NCBI RefSeq assembly: GCF_000258495.1
Contig: NZ_AJLG01000006.1
Coordinates: 1 to 60,454, forward strand
DNA from: Pedobacter agri PB92
GTDB taxonomy: Bacteria > Bacteroidota > Bacteroidia > Sphingobacteriales > Sphingobacteriaceae
Direction: 5' to 3'
Length of the DNA stretch: 60,454 nt
Shown here: positions 8,936-17,904 of the stretch, one piece after another
Numbering within the stretch: position 1 is the stretch's first letter
Layout: the number at the start of each line of letters is the position of its first letter
Notes under the pieces: model-generated
What the model was told of the DNA's origin: nothing
Database searches by the model: none
The model's input: the letters and a program-made list of their open reading frames with translations, nothing else
Program-made: the position numbers and the translations under genes

Positions 8936-10015
8936 TTAGTTTGTAGAAACTGAAGCTTTTACGCTCATTCCAGGGCGTAATTTTGCTAACAATTCTTTTG
9001 ATGGATGAATTTTAATTTTTACAGGAATACGTTGTACAACTTTAACAAAGTTACCTGTAGCATTATCTGGAGGTAGCAAAGAACCTTTTGCACCAGTAAT
9101 TGGAGAGAAATTGTAAACTTCACCCTGAATTTTTTCTTCAGGATAAGCATCAACCTCGATTTCTACTTTCGAACCCGTTTTGATTTTTTCCAATTGAGTT
9201 TCTTTGAAGTTAGCGGTTACGTAAATGCTACCATCATTCACTACAGAAAATAAAGATTGACCGGCTTGCACCAATTGCCCTTTTTGCACATTCTTTTTAG
9301 AAACAATACCTGTTGCCGGCGATTTAATATCAGTATAAGATAATTGAAGTTTCGCAAAATCGATATCGCTTTGGCGTTGGCTAATCACATTACTGCTTAC
9401 TGCCAGTTGCGATTGTGTTGTTCCAACCTGTTTAACGGCGGCGTTGTATTGGTCTTGCGCTGCCTGAAATGCGGCCTGTGCAGACTGCCTTGCTGCTTCC
9501 GCAGATTCTTTATTTGCTTTTGCCTGGTCAAAAGCCTGTTGTGTAATCGAACCGTCTTTTACAAGGTTTGCATAACGAGCGTAATCCTTTTGTGCTAAAT
9601 TAACTTTAACGTTTGCTGCCTGTACATTTGCTCTGGCCGATTCTACATTTGCTTTAGCCGTGCTTGTATTGGCTTGTGTGGCCACAATTTGCGATTGCGC
9701 AACACCTACACCTGCATTAGCACCTTTTTGACCAGCTTGAGTTTGCTCTAGTTTAATTTTGAAATCAGCATCATCCAGTTTAACTAAAATTTCACCTTCA
9801 GTTACGCGGGTATTCTCTTCGAAATTAATGTCTTTAACATAACCACTAACACGAGCAACAACCGGACTGATGTCACCATCAATCTGAGCATCATCCGTAT
9901 CTACGTGTTTGCTAAAATAATTCCACTCGGTGATACCGAAAACGATACCAATGATTAGTAAAACACCTAAAATGATGGGTACTACTTTGCTCTTCTTTTT
10001 ATTTTCAGTTGTCAT
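8936..10015 (-). CDS. emrA: HlyD/EmrA family membrane fusion protein
   Basis: A 359-residue periplasmic adaptor. A basic N-terminus (KKKSK) is followed by one membrane anchor at residues 11-30. A lipoyl-like half-motif (ISPVVARVSGYVKDINFEEN) comes next, then a long Ala/Gln-rich coiled-coil hairpin (about 85-215), the second lipoyl half (SPATGIVSKKNVQKGQLVQAG) and a beta-barrel domain. It links the MFS pump to the TolC-like channel encoded 8 bases upstream. The hairpin is rich in repeated AQAA/ANV units, normal for the family. Confidence 0.93.
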   Translation of the reverse strand: MTTENKKKSKVVPIILGVLLIIGIVFGITEWNYFSKHVDTDDAQIDGDISPVVARVSGYVKDINFEENTRVTEGEILVKLDDADFKIKLEQTQAGQKGANAGVGVAQSQIVATQANTSTAKANVESARANVQAANVKVNLAQKDYARYANLVKDGSITQQAFDQAKANKESAEAARQSAQAAFQAAQDQYNAAVKQVGTTQSQLAVSSNVISQRQSDIDFAKLQLSYTDIKSPATGIVSKKNVQKGQLVQAGQSLFSVVNDGSIYVTANFKETQLEKIKTGSKVEIEVDAYPEEKIQGEVYNFSPITGAKGSLLPPDNATGNFVKVVQRIPVKIKIHPSKELLAKLRPGMSVKASVSTN

Positions 10016-10023
10016 TGTTGTAT

Positions 10024-11343
10024 TTATTGCGTTATTTTTCCTGTTGATTTTAGTAATGTGTAGTAAGCCAAACCTGCATCAGCTTTAGCTATTTCTAAAT
10101 TTATTTTTGCCTGATACAATAAGGTTTCAGCATCAATTCTATCCGTAACAGATGCTACGTTGTTTTTATATTTTGATGCCAGTAACTTATCATTCTCGGT
10201 AGCCTGGGCGATGGAAGTTTCCAAAACCTGAATCTTATTCATTGCTACCTGGTAATTTTGAAAGTTTTTGTTGATATCCGTTTTTACATTATCAGATAAA
10301 ATATCTTTTTGGATGCTAATTTCGCTTTGCTGAATTTTAGCTTCCTGTACTTTATTTCTATTGTTCCAAATACTACCAATATTCCAGCTTACTGTTGCGC
10401 CTAGAGTTATAGGCATTAAGTATTGGTTTACTGGCGGAATAAAATTACCGCTTGGGTTAATGTAGTATAAGTTTGCACCCACGCCAACCGTTGGCAACGT
10501 ATTCGCTCTGATGGTTTTGATATTGTAATCAGCAACTTTATTCTGCGCATCAAGTTGTTTCAGTTCCTGGCGGTTTGCCATTGCCAGGCCAATATATTCG
10601 TTTAATGAACTGGTTGCTTTTAAACCTGCGTTCGGATCGCTGATTTTAACTTCGGTATCTTCTGGCAAACCTAAAAGAATGTCAAGATTGTAATTGATAA
10701 TCTTGCGGTTGCTCTCAATGTCTAGCTGCGTAAGCGTAACATTTGCCTGTTGCAATTGAAAGCGCAACACATCGTTTTTAGTTACAATGCCTTGCTCAAA
10801 GAAACGTTGCGCTTGCTTAATTTGAGCCGCAATTGATTCTAAATTCTGGCCAACTACTTTTTTACTTTGCTCTACCTTATACAAAGCATAATACGTACTA
10901 ATTACCGCGTAAGTAATTTCTTCTTTGTTTTTATCTGCATCTAAACGGGCAACATCGGCTAATAACTTGGTCGACTCTTTTGCATATTTTAATTTTCCAC
11001 CGCCATAAACCAATTCCTGCACTGCTGCTGTACCTACAAAAGCATCAGCTCTGCGTGGTAAATGTAAAGAAGAACCACCGCCCGGCAACGTAAATGTACT
11101 GGTTGGAATTTCTGCGTGGTTATACATAAAGCTTGCGTTTGCCGTTGGCAGTACATTATCTTTTACCACTGCTAACTGCGCCTCGGCTTGCTGTATTTTA
11201 TTCTGAGATAGTTTTAAGTTTTTACTATTGGCTATACCAAGTTCTATTGCCTGATTGATATTTAGTTCTTTAGTGCTTTGCGCAAATAAAGCCGCTGGAA
11301 CTAATGATGCCACAAGCATTAATCTAATCGATTTGGGTATCAT
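10024..11343 (-). CDS. TolC family outer membrane efflux protein
   Basis: A 439-residue protein with a signal peptide ending near ALFAQS. It has the two-fold repeated TolC architecture of long alternating helices (for example LNINQAIELGIANSKNLKLSQNK-type and LNEYIGLAMANRQELKQLDAQ-type segments). It forms the outer membrane channel for the efflux pump. The start codon overlaps the stop of the regulator gene by 4 bases (ATGA), so regulator and pump are translationally coupled. Confidence 0.93.
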   Translation of the reverse strand: MIPKSIRLMLVASLVPAALFAQSTKELNINQAIELGIANSKNLKLSQNKIQQAEAQLAVVKDNVLPTANASFMYNHAEIPTSTFTLPGGGSSLHLPRRADAFVGTAAVQELVYGGGKLKYAKESTKLLADVARLDADKNKEEITYAVISTYYALYKVEQSKKVVGQNLESIAAQIKQAQRFFEQGIVTKNDVLRFQLQQANVTLTQLDIESNRKIINYNLDILLGLPEDTEVKISDPNAGLKATSSLNEYIGLAMANRQELKQLDAQNKVADYNIKTIRANTLPTVGVGANLYYINPSGNFIPPVNQYLMPITLGATVSWNIGSIWNNRNKVQEAKIQQSEISIQKDILSDNVKTDINKNFQNYQVAMNKIQVLETSIAQATENDKLLASKYKNNVASVTDRIDAETLLYQAKINLEIAKADAGLAYYTLLKSTGKITQ

Positions 11344-11966
11344 TTTTTTGATGTTAAATAAACGGTTACAAGGTTTTGTAAATGAGCAATGGCTCGCTCT
11401 TTAATAAGTTTGTTATCCTTCGGGTTGCTTAAATCGATAACCTCTCCCTGAGAAATTTTATGTGGCGCAATTACAACATTGGTTAGTGTACCCATAATGG
11501 TAGAAATTACCATTCTAACATCCACATTGCTGAAACTACCGTCTTCAATTCCATCTATGATAATTCTATCCAGGATTGCCATGTTGTGGCTCATCGCATT
11601 TTTGATTTTATCATACATTTCGGGCCTTTGTGTAAGGGAAAGCTCACGATGCATCATTTTATGAAAAGCGATGTTGGAGAAAATTCTGTTTGCATAGCCT
11701 TCAATAACCTTGTGTAATTTCTCAAGTGAAGAGATTTTATCTTCATTAATAATTTTTAACTGAGATGCGAATCCCGCGATGCGATTATTCATAATCTCAA
11801 TAAATACGCCCTCTTTCGAGCCGAAGTAATAATTAATCATGGCCATGTTGGCACCCGATTCTTTCGAAATCTGTCGGGTTGAAGTTCCCTCATAACCCGT
11901 TTCACAAAACAACTTCTCAGCAGCTTCTAAAATGGCTTGTTTTTTATCTACTTTTTCTGTCTTCAT
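11340..11966 (-). CDS. TetR/AcrR family regulator of the efflux operon
   Basis: A 208-residue regulator with an N-terminal helix-turn-helix: AILEAAEKLFCETGYEGTS, then the recognition region ANMAMINYYFGSKEGVF. The C-terminal domain should bind the inducing ligand. I chose the ATG at 11966. A longer reading to a TTG at 11996 would start inside the operator and upstream of the likely transcription start. First gene of the efflux operon. A perfect 11-bp inverted repeat fills the spacer of its own promoter, so autorepression that also controls the pump is likely. Divergent from the GH9 gene, which the same operator could affect. Confidence 0.93.
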   Translation of the reverse strand: MKTEKVDKKQAILEAAEKLFCETGYEGTSTRQISKESGANMAMINYYFGSKEGVFIEIMNNRIAGFASQLKIINEDKISSLEKLHKVIEGYANRIFSNIAFHKMMHRELSLTQRPEMYDKIKNAMSHNMAILDRIIIDGIEDGSFSNVDVRMVISTIMGTLTNVVIAPHKISQGEVIDLSNPKDNKLIKERAIAHLQNLVTVYLTSKK

Positions 11967-11983
11967 TTCTTTATTAGGTGGGA

Positions 11984-12016
11984 CAAAATTAATCAAACGA
12001 TTGATTAATTTCCAAA
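11984..12016 (-). promoter_or_regulatory. Efflux operon promoter with TetR operator palindrome
   Basis: Minus-strand -33 TTTG (12013-12016) and -7 TAATTTTG (11984-11991) are separated by 21 bases. A perfect inverted repeat, AAATTAATCAA-ACGA-TTGATTAATTT, covers 11986-12011, that is the whole spacer and most of the -7 element. Binding there should block RNA polymerase. Confidence 0.8.
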
Positions 12017-12082
12017 TGTTTATATATATCTTTTACATTATCTTGATAAAAGCCTAATTTTAAGAGAATAAATCTTTCTAAA

Positions 12083-14590
12083 ATGAAAAACCGCTCAATT
12101 TTCTGTGTTGCAATATTCCTTTTAGCGGCATATTTTATTTCTTTTAAAAGCGCTAATAAACTAGAGCAGCAAAGCTGGATAAGAATAAATTTACTGGGTT
12201 ATTCTCCTTCAGGAATAAAAGTTGCAATATGGGCAAGCAAGTCTGATAGGGTTCCTGTGTTGTTTGAATTGGTAGATGAGCAAACCAATAAAGTTGTTTA
12301 TACTTCTTTAAATATTAAAACATTCGGTAAATATGGTCCCTTCAAGCAAACAGCAAGGATAAATTTTTCTGGCTTTCGAGGTTCTGGAAGGTTTTACATT
12401 AAAGCAGATGGCATTAAATCACCTTTGGTTATTATAAATGACGATGTTTATAAAGGTGCGGCTGACTTTTGCCTGCGTTACATGAGGCAGCAAAGAAGTG
12501 GATTTAATCCTTATTTGAAAGATAGCTGCCACACTCATGATGGTTTTGCATTGTATGGTGCTAAAGCCGGCATTAAAGACAGCACCCATTTCGATGCTTC
12601 GGGCGGCTGGCATGATGCAAGCGATTATTTACAATATTCCACAACTTCTGCAAATGCAACCTATCATTTACTAATGGCTTATCGAGATTTTCCTCAGGTT
12701 TTTAGCGATGAGAAACAAGCAAACGGACTTGATGGGCAAAATAATATTGCCGATGTTTTGGATGAAGCCAGATGGGGATTGGATTGGTTGCTGAAAATGC
12801 ATCCTAAAAGAAATATTATGTTCAATCAACTTGCTGATGACCGGGATCATATTACTATGCGCATCCCTAAAGAAGATAATCAGTACGGTAAAAATTTTGA
12901 AAGGCCATTATACTACATATCTGGAGAGCCGCAGCAACGTGGAAAATTTTTAAATCACACCACTGGTACAAGTTCTACGGCGGCAAAATTTAGCAGTGCG
13001 TTTAACCTTGGCGCATTTTTATTTAATAAAATTGATGTTAAGTATTCAAAACGACTTAGTGCCAAGGCTGGTACAGCCATGCGATTTGCAATGAAAAAGC
13101 CGGGGGTTACACAAACTGCCTCCGTAAAATCGCCTTATATCTATGCAGAAGACAATTGGGTTGATGATATTGAACTTGCCGCTGTAGCATCAAACTTCAA
13201 TAAACCCAAACCAGTTAAAAATAATTTGTTAGCCGCTATAAACTTTGCAGAAAGAGAAAAAATTACGCCCTGGATGGCAAGAGATACCGCAGCACATTAT
13301 CAATATTACCCATTTATCAATATTGGACATTATGAACTTGCAAAACAGTTAGATGGTGAGGAAAAACTCAAAATAACAGATTATTATAAAGCCGGAATAA
13401 ATGAAGTATGGAACCGGGCAAAACAAAATGCTTTCTATCGTGGTATTCCATTTATTTGGTGCAGCAACAATTTAACGGTTTCTTTCGCAATTCAGTGTTC
13501 GTGGTATGCAGATTTAACTGGCGATAAAAGTTTCATGGAACTTGAGCAGGCTAATTTCGATTGGCTTTTCGGCTGTAACCCATGGGGAACAAGCATGGTT
13601 TACGGTTTACCAAGCTGGGGCGATACCCCTATCGATCCGCATTCGGCCTTCACGCATTTAAAAAATTACCCAATTGATGGTGGGTTGGTTGATGGTCCTG
13701 TTTATACGAATATCTACAACAGCTTGATTGGAATCAAACTATCTGATGCAGATGAATATGCTGAATTTCAAAGTGACTTGGCGGTTTACCACGACGATTA
13801 TGGTGATTACAGCACCAACGAGCCTACCATGGATGGAACGGCATCACTCATTTATCTCCTGGCGGCAAAAGAACATCAGGGCAAAGCAATCCAGCATAAA
13901 ACCTACAGCTTAGGTGCGAATACCAGGGGCGATTCTACCGTAAAAAAGATTTCATTAATTTTTACTGGCGATGAATTTGCGGATGGCGGAGAGAAAATAT
14001 TAAAAACACTGCAGGAAGAAAATGTAAAAGCAGCCTTTTTCTTAACAGGTAACTTTTATCGAAACGCCAATTTCAAATCCTTAATAAAAAAAATAAAAGC
14101 AGCCGGGCATTATCTTGGTGCCCATTCTGATAAACACTTGCTTTATTGCGATTGGAAAAATCGCGACAGCCTGTTACTTACCCAAAAACAATTTAGCGAT
14201 GATTTAAATGCTAATTATGCGGCGATGTTGAATTTTGGTGTTGAAAAGAAGGACGCGAAATATTTTTTGCCGCCATACGAATGGTATAATGAAACCATAG
14301 CTAATTGGACAGCCAAGCAAGGATTAACGCTAATCAATTTTACACCAGGAACCCGTTCAAATGCAGATTATACCTTTCCTGAAATGGGCAAAAGTTATCG
14401 CTCCAGCGAGGAGATTTTTAAATCAATAACCAATTTTAATATACAGAAAAATAATGGCCTGAATGGATTTTACTTGTTATTGCACATAGGCACTGATCCA
14501 AAACGAAAGGATAAGTTTTATGATCGGCTACCAGAGTTGATCCGTTATCTCAAAAAAGATGGATATAAATTAGAAAGAATTGATAATTAA
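12083..14590 (+). CDS. GH9 family glycoside hydrolase fused to a polysaccharide deacetylase-like (CE4/NodB) domain
   Basis: An 835-residue exported protein with a hydrophobic signal segment at residues 5-22. Residues about 30-125 form the cellulase N-terminal Ig-like domain (RINLLGYSPSGIKVA). Residues about 130-600 are a GH9 (alpha/alpha)6 catalytic domain with GGWHDASDY (nucleophile-activating Asp region, about 174-182) and the acid in STNEPTMDG (Glu about 580). From about 615 a NodB-like domain follows, with an altered first motif (FTGDEFADGG instead of TFDDG), the metal-binding HSDKH, LPPYEWYN and LLLHIG. GH9 enzymes cut beta-1,4-glucans; CE4 enzymes deacetylate polysaccharides. The combined substrate is not evident. 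Divergent from the tetR operon. Confidence 0.88.
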   Translation: MKNRSIFCVAIFLLAAYFISFKSANKLEQQSWIRINLLGYSPSGIKVAIWASKSDRVPVLFELVDEQTNKVVYTSLNIKTFGKYGPFKQTARINFSGFRGSGRFYIKADGIKSPLVIINDDVYKGAADFCLRYMRQQRSGFNPYLKDSCHTHDGFALYGAKAGIKDSTHFDASGGWHDASDYLQYSTTSANATYHLLMAYRDFPQVFSDEKQANGLDGQNNIADVLDEARWGLDWLLKMHPKRNIMFNQLADDRDHITMRIPKEDNQYGKNFERPLYYISGEPQQRGKFLNHTTGTSSTAAKFSSAFNLGAFLFNKIDVKYSKRLSAKAGTAMRFAMKKPGVTQTASVKSPYIYAEDNWVDDIELAAVASNFNKPKPVKNNLLAAINFAEREKITPWMARDTAAHYQYYPFINIGHYELAKQLDGEEKLKITDYYKAGINEVWNRAKQNAFYRGIPFIWCSNNLTVSFAIQCSWYADLTGDKSFMELEQANFDWLFGCNPWGTSMVYGLPSWGDTPIDPHSAFTHLKNYPIDGGLVDGPVYTNIYNSLIGIKLSDADEYAEFQSDLAVYHDDYGDYSTNEPTMDGTASLIYLLAAKEHQGKAIQHKTYSLGANTRGDSTVKKISLIFTGDEFADGGEKILKTLQEENVKAAFFLTGNFYRNANFKSLIKKIKAAGHYLGAHSDKHLLYCDWKNRDSLLLTQKQFSDDLNANYAAMLNFGVEKKDAKYFLPPYEWYNETIANWTAKQGLTLINFTPGTRSNADYTFPEMGKSYRSSEEIFKSITNFNIQKNNGLNGFYLLLHIGTDPKRKDKFYDRLPELIRYLKKDGYKLERIDN

Positions 14591-14636
14591 TTAGAATATT
14601 GAGAGGCATTCACAAATTAAAATTTAAAATAAATAC

Positions 14637-14644
14637 TAACTTTG
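14637..14644 (+). promoter_or_regulatory. -7 element before the small membrane protein gene
   Basis: An exact TAACTTTG (TAnnTTTG), 18 bases before the ATG at 14663. No convincing -33 element at the usual distance. Confidence 0.5.
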
Positions 14645-14662
14645 CCTCCAAATAACAAAAAC

Positions 14663-14848
14663 ATGAGTGTACAAGAAAACAGCAACAATAATTTTAACTG
14701 GTTATATTATGCCTTAGGTTTATTCTTCGGAGTTTTAACTGGAGCAATCATTACACAAAATTACATATTTGCACTTTTAGGTGGCGTTTTAGGTTTGTTA
14801 ACTGCAGGCTTATTTTTAAATGCTATCGTTAAAGGAAGAAAATACTAA
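14663..14848 (+). CDS. Small two-helix membrane protein
   Basis: A 61-residue protein starting at ATG 14663. The in-frame upstream start at 14642 lies within the promoter region and is less likely. A short Asn/Gln-rich N-terminus (SVQENSNNNFN) precedes two hydrophobic helices (about 14-32 and 36-54) joined by a tight turn, with a basic tail KGRKY. I do not recognise the family. Its own -7 element and its codon use, which resembles that of its neighbours, support it as real. Confidence 0.7.
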   Translation: MSVQENSNNNFNWLYYALGLFFGVLTGAIITQNYIFALLGGVLGLLTAGLFLNAIVKGRKY

Positions 14849-14904
14849 TCTATCCCCATAGTAAGACATCCCTTTTTAAGGACATTTTAATTATACCACA
14901 GCAA

Positions 14905-15468
14905 ATGAAAAATATCTTCATTGTTGTTTTCGCTCTTTTGTGTTTTAGCGTAAAGGCTCAGGAAATGTCATCCAGTGAGGTTAAGTTCCCTGTTGCAGAT
15001 CCAAGTCCGGCAGATATTGTTTATTTTCCGTTAAATGCACCTAAGGCTAAAGATGCAACTAAACCTGTCATCAAAATTGTTTATTCTCGCCCACAGCGCA
15101 AAGGCCGTGAAATTTTCGGCGTTTTAGAGCAATATGGAAAAGTTTGGCGTTTTGGCGCTAACGAAAATACAGAAGTTCGTTTCTTTAAAAAGGTAAGCAT
15201 TGGCGGCAAGAAAATCAAAGCCGGAACTTATAGTTTGTTTGCCATTCCAAATAAGGATGTGTGGACAATTATTGTAAATAAGCAGACCGATAAATGGGGA
15301 GCCTTTAGTTACGATCAGACGATGGATGTTGCCCGGGTTAATGTTCCTGTTAAAGCATTATTAAAACCGCTAGAGTACTTCTCCTTAACCTTTACCGCAA
15401 AAGAGGGTGGCGCAAACCTGATTATTGGGTGGGATAAAACCCAGATAGAATTACCGATTTCTTTCTAA
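14905..15468 (+). CDS. DUF2911 domain-containing exported protein
   Basis: A 187-residue protein with a clear signal peptide (cleavage near VKAQE). The body matches the DUF2911 pattern known from Bacteroidota: VYSRPQRKGREIFG, YGKVWRFGANENTE, IKAGTYSLFAIP and the C-terminal region FTAKEGGANLIIGW. It is predicted to be a beta-rich periplasmic protein. The biochemical function is unknown. A bidirectional terminator follows. Confidence 0.9.
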   Translation: MKNIFIVVFALLCFSVKAQEMSSSEVKFPVADPSPADIVYFPLNAPKAKDATKPVIKIVYSRPQRKGREIFGVLEQYGKVWRFGANENTEVRFFKKVSIGGKKIKAGTYSLFAIPNKDVWTIIVNKQTDKWGAFSYDQTMDVARVNVPVKALLKPLEYFSLTFTAKEGGANLIIGWDKTQIELPISF

Positions 15469-15481
15469 ATATAAAAAAATT

Positions 15482-15515
15482 GGAGGCTTCAGAACTAAAT
15501 CTGAAGTCTTTTTAT
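15482..15515. terminator. Bidirectional terminator between DUF2911 and phospholipase C genes
   Basis: Inverted repeat GGCTTCAGA / TCTGAAGTC followed on the plus strand by CTTTTTATTT. It sits between convergent 3' ends, which supports use by both. Confidence 0.75.
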
Positions 15516-17886
15516 TTAAACAACATTTCCCATAAACGGATCTGAAGTCGTAACCTCTCCGGTTTCTACCTTTCCGGCATAGCGGTGTTTGAAAATTGAA
15601 TTTCCGGCTTCGGTGATGCTGAAATCATACCAGTTTGCATTTTTTTGAAAGTTTCACTGCTACTTTGGTTAGTTGTTTTGGTTTGAGGCTTAAACGCTGA
15701 ACGGCTGCTTTAAACTTGTTGTCTACGATCTGAATTTTTATTGGCGAGGAACTTCTATTCTCTATTGAGAAAATTAAATTCCCGGTTGACTTTTTGGTAA
15801 GCAGCCCACTTTGTTCTGCCTTTGCTTTTATATTGATGTGATTTTTGTTACTTCCAACAAATTGTCTGTAAAATCCGTTCGGACCAGCAATCCTAAAATC
15901 GTAAATCTCATCATCAAAATCTTCAATATTAACTTTATCAACAAGAGTTTCACCAGCTTTAACACCATAAGCCCAAACTTTGCCTTTAACACCTTTAAAA
16001 CTAGCAATGGTATTCATGGTAAAAGGTGCACCAACGGTTTCAGTTTCACTTCCAAAAAGCGTTTTCACAGAAGTGAAAGAGAGTTCAATTTCATTACCAA
16101 CAACAGCTGCATCTACCTCAAGTTGATACGGCAAGGCGCAAGCAGGTTTAGTTCCTTTCTCCTGCTTTGGTGCATGCACTGATGTTTCTGGTGAGAAAGC
16201 CTCGAATCTATTAATTTTTGCAACTTCTGTTTTATTTAAGGCTGTTGGATTTACCTGAGCGGGTTTGTTCTTTGCATTTCCAATATTGGTTACAACTGTT
16301 TCGCGTTTCAAAAATTCGGGAGATTTTATTTCTTCGCCATTATATGGTCTGAATGCGGATGTTAAATCGCCGCAAAAATTTCTTCTCCAATCGCTGATAT
16401 TATTGCTCTTAATGATTTTTCCAGTTTTCTTACTCAACCATTTTTCCATAAACATCAATGAAGAAGTGTGGTCGAAAACCTGTGAATTAACAAAGCCCCC
16501 TTTACTCCATGGTGAGGCAATAACCATTGGCACACGGTAACCTAAGCCGATCGGACTACCTTTCCTGCTTTCAAAATCAGTAGTATAGTTTATTCCTTCC
16601 GAAACCTTTCCACTTGAAGGATCTTCGGGATTTGGTACCACAAATGGAGGTTGATGATCAAAATACCCATCATTTTCATCGTAGGTTAATACGAATATTG
16701 TTTTTTTCCAAACTTCCGGGTTTTGAGTTAAAATATCCAAAGCCTCACTTACATACCATGTTCCGTACAATGGAGAGCTGGTATGATCTGAAAATCGTTG
16801 TGGTGCCACCAACCATGAAACAGTGGGAAGTTTACCTTCATCTACATCCTTTCGGAACTGATGAAAAATATCACCTTTAGGAATATTGATGGTCTCTGAT
16901 TTTCCCTGATCGTTGGTGAATGTATATGGAGCCAGTTCTAAATAGTCCTTTTGACTAATATTCGTTTGAAAAGCTTTATCAATGAGGTTTTTTTCCCGTT
17001 GGGATAACTGATTATATTTCGCCTGAACTTCGGAAGGAGTTAAAACCGGTTTTACAGTATGATCACCATTCTTCCTAAAGTAAGCAGAAAGTTTAACATT
17101 GTGCCTGGTTACATATTCAACAGGATTGTCGCCATAGTTGCCTAACCAGTCATCAATTTCCCCTTCAGGAAGTTTTGATGTCCACAGTTCATTCTGATAA
17201 ATGCGCCAGTCAATTCCATTATCTTCTAGCGTTTCCTGAAAAGTTGGCCAATCTACAAAAACATTATTTTGAGATTCTGCCTGGTCGTTATTTACCACGG
17301 CAACTTTGTTCAGGCTTTTTTCACCCCTTACTGTTCCGGTAAAAAAGAATAATCGATTTGGTGTAGTTCCGGTTAATGAAGAGCAGAAATGTTGGTCGCA
17401 AACAGTAAATGCATCGGCTAAGGCGTAATAGAAAGGTACATCGTTCCGATCATAATAAGATAAAGTCATTGGTGCTTTAGCAGGCAACCATTTATCATAT
17501 TTGCCTCCATTTCTGGCTGCAACCTGATCATTCCAGGAGTGTGGCAAACCACCTTGCCAAGTAATTTTAGTTTTGTTGATATCAACATGAAACGGTGCGT
17601 AGGTATACCCCTGACCATCTTTCTGCAACCAAACTTTATTTCCGTCGGGTTGAATGTGGGGATGGGGATCATTAAAGCCACGAACACCTTTCATTTTGCC
17701 GAACATGTGGTCAAACGATCGGTTTTCCTGCATTAGGAATACAATATGTTCTGCATCGTAAAAAGTAGTTCCGGGTTCGGCATTAATTGCCATCGCTTTT
17801 AAAACAGAACCCGGCAAGGTATTGGCCAGGCCTGTGGCGCCTGTAAACAAAGCTGCTTTTTTCAGAAATTCTCTGCGTGAATCCAT
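15516..17886 (-). pseudogene. Phosphocholine-specific phospholipase C, C-terminal single-base frameshift
   Basis: An acid-phosphatase/phosphoesterase superfamily PLC with a Tat signal (SRREFLKKAALFTGA) for folded export. The catalytic domain shows FLMQENRSFDHMFG near the start and VLTYDENDGYFDHQPPF in the middle; two C-terminal beta-domains follow. The main frame stops after LSKKCKLV. In the adjacent frame the sequence continues NANWYDFSI, RYAGKVETGE, SDPFMGNVV, the normal family ending. The switch lies in the T7 run at 15640-15646; removing one base gives 790 codons (789 residues). Only about 40 C-terminal residues are affected, so a shortened product might still fold. It lies 18 bases downstream of the GDPD-GH16 gene, likely one operon. 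Confidence 0.9.
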
Positions 17887-17904
17887 GTTAAGCTTTAATG
17901 ATGA

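Noticed and set aside
11967..11996. Longer tetR start at a TTG
   Set aside because: It lies inside the operator and upstream of the expected transcription start.
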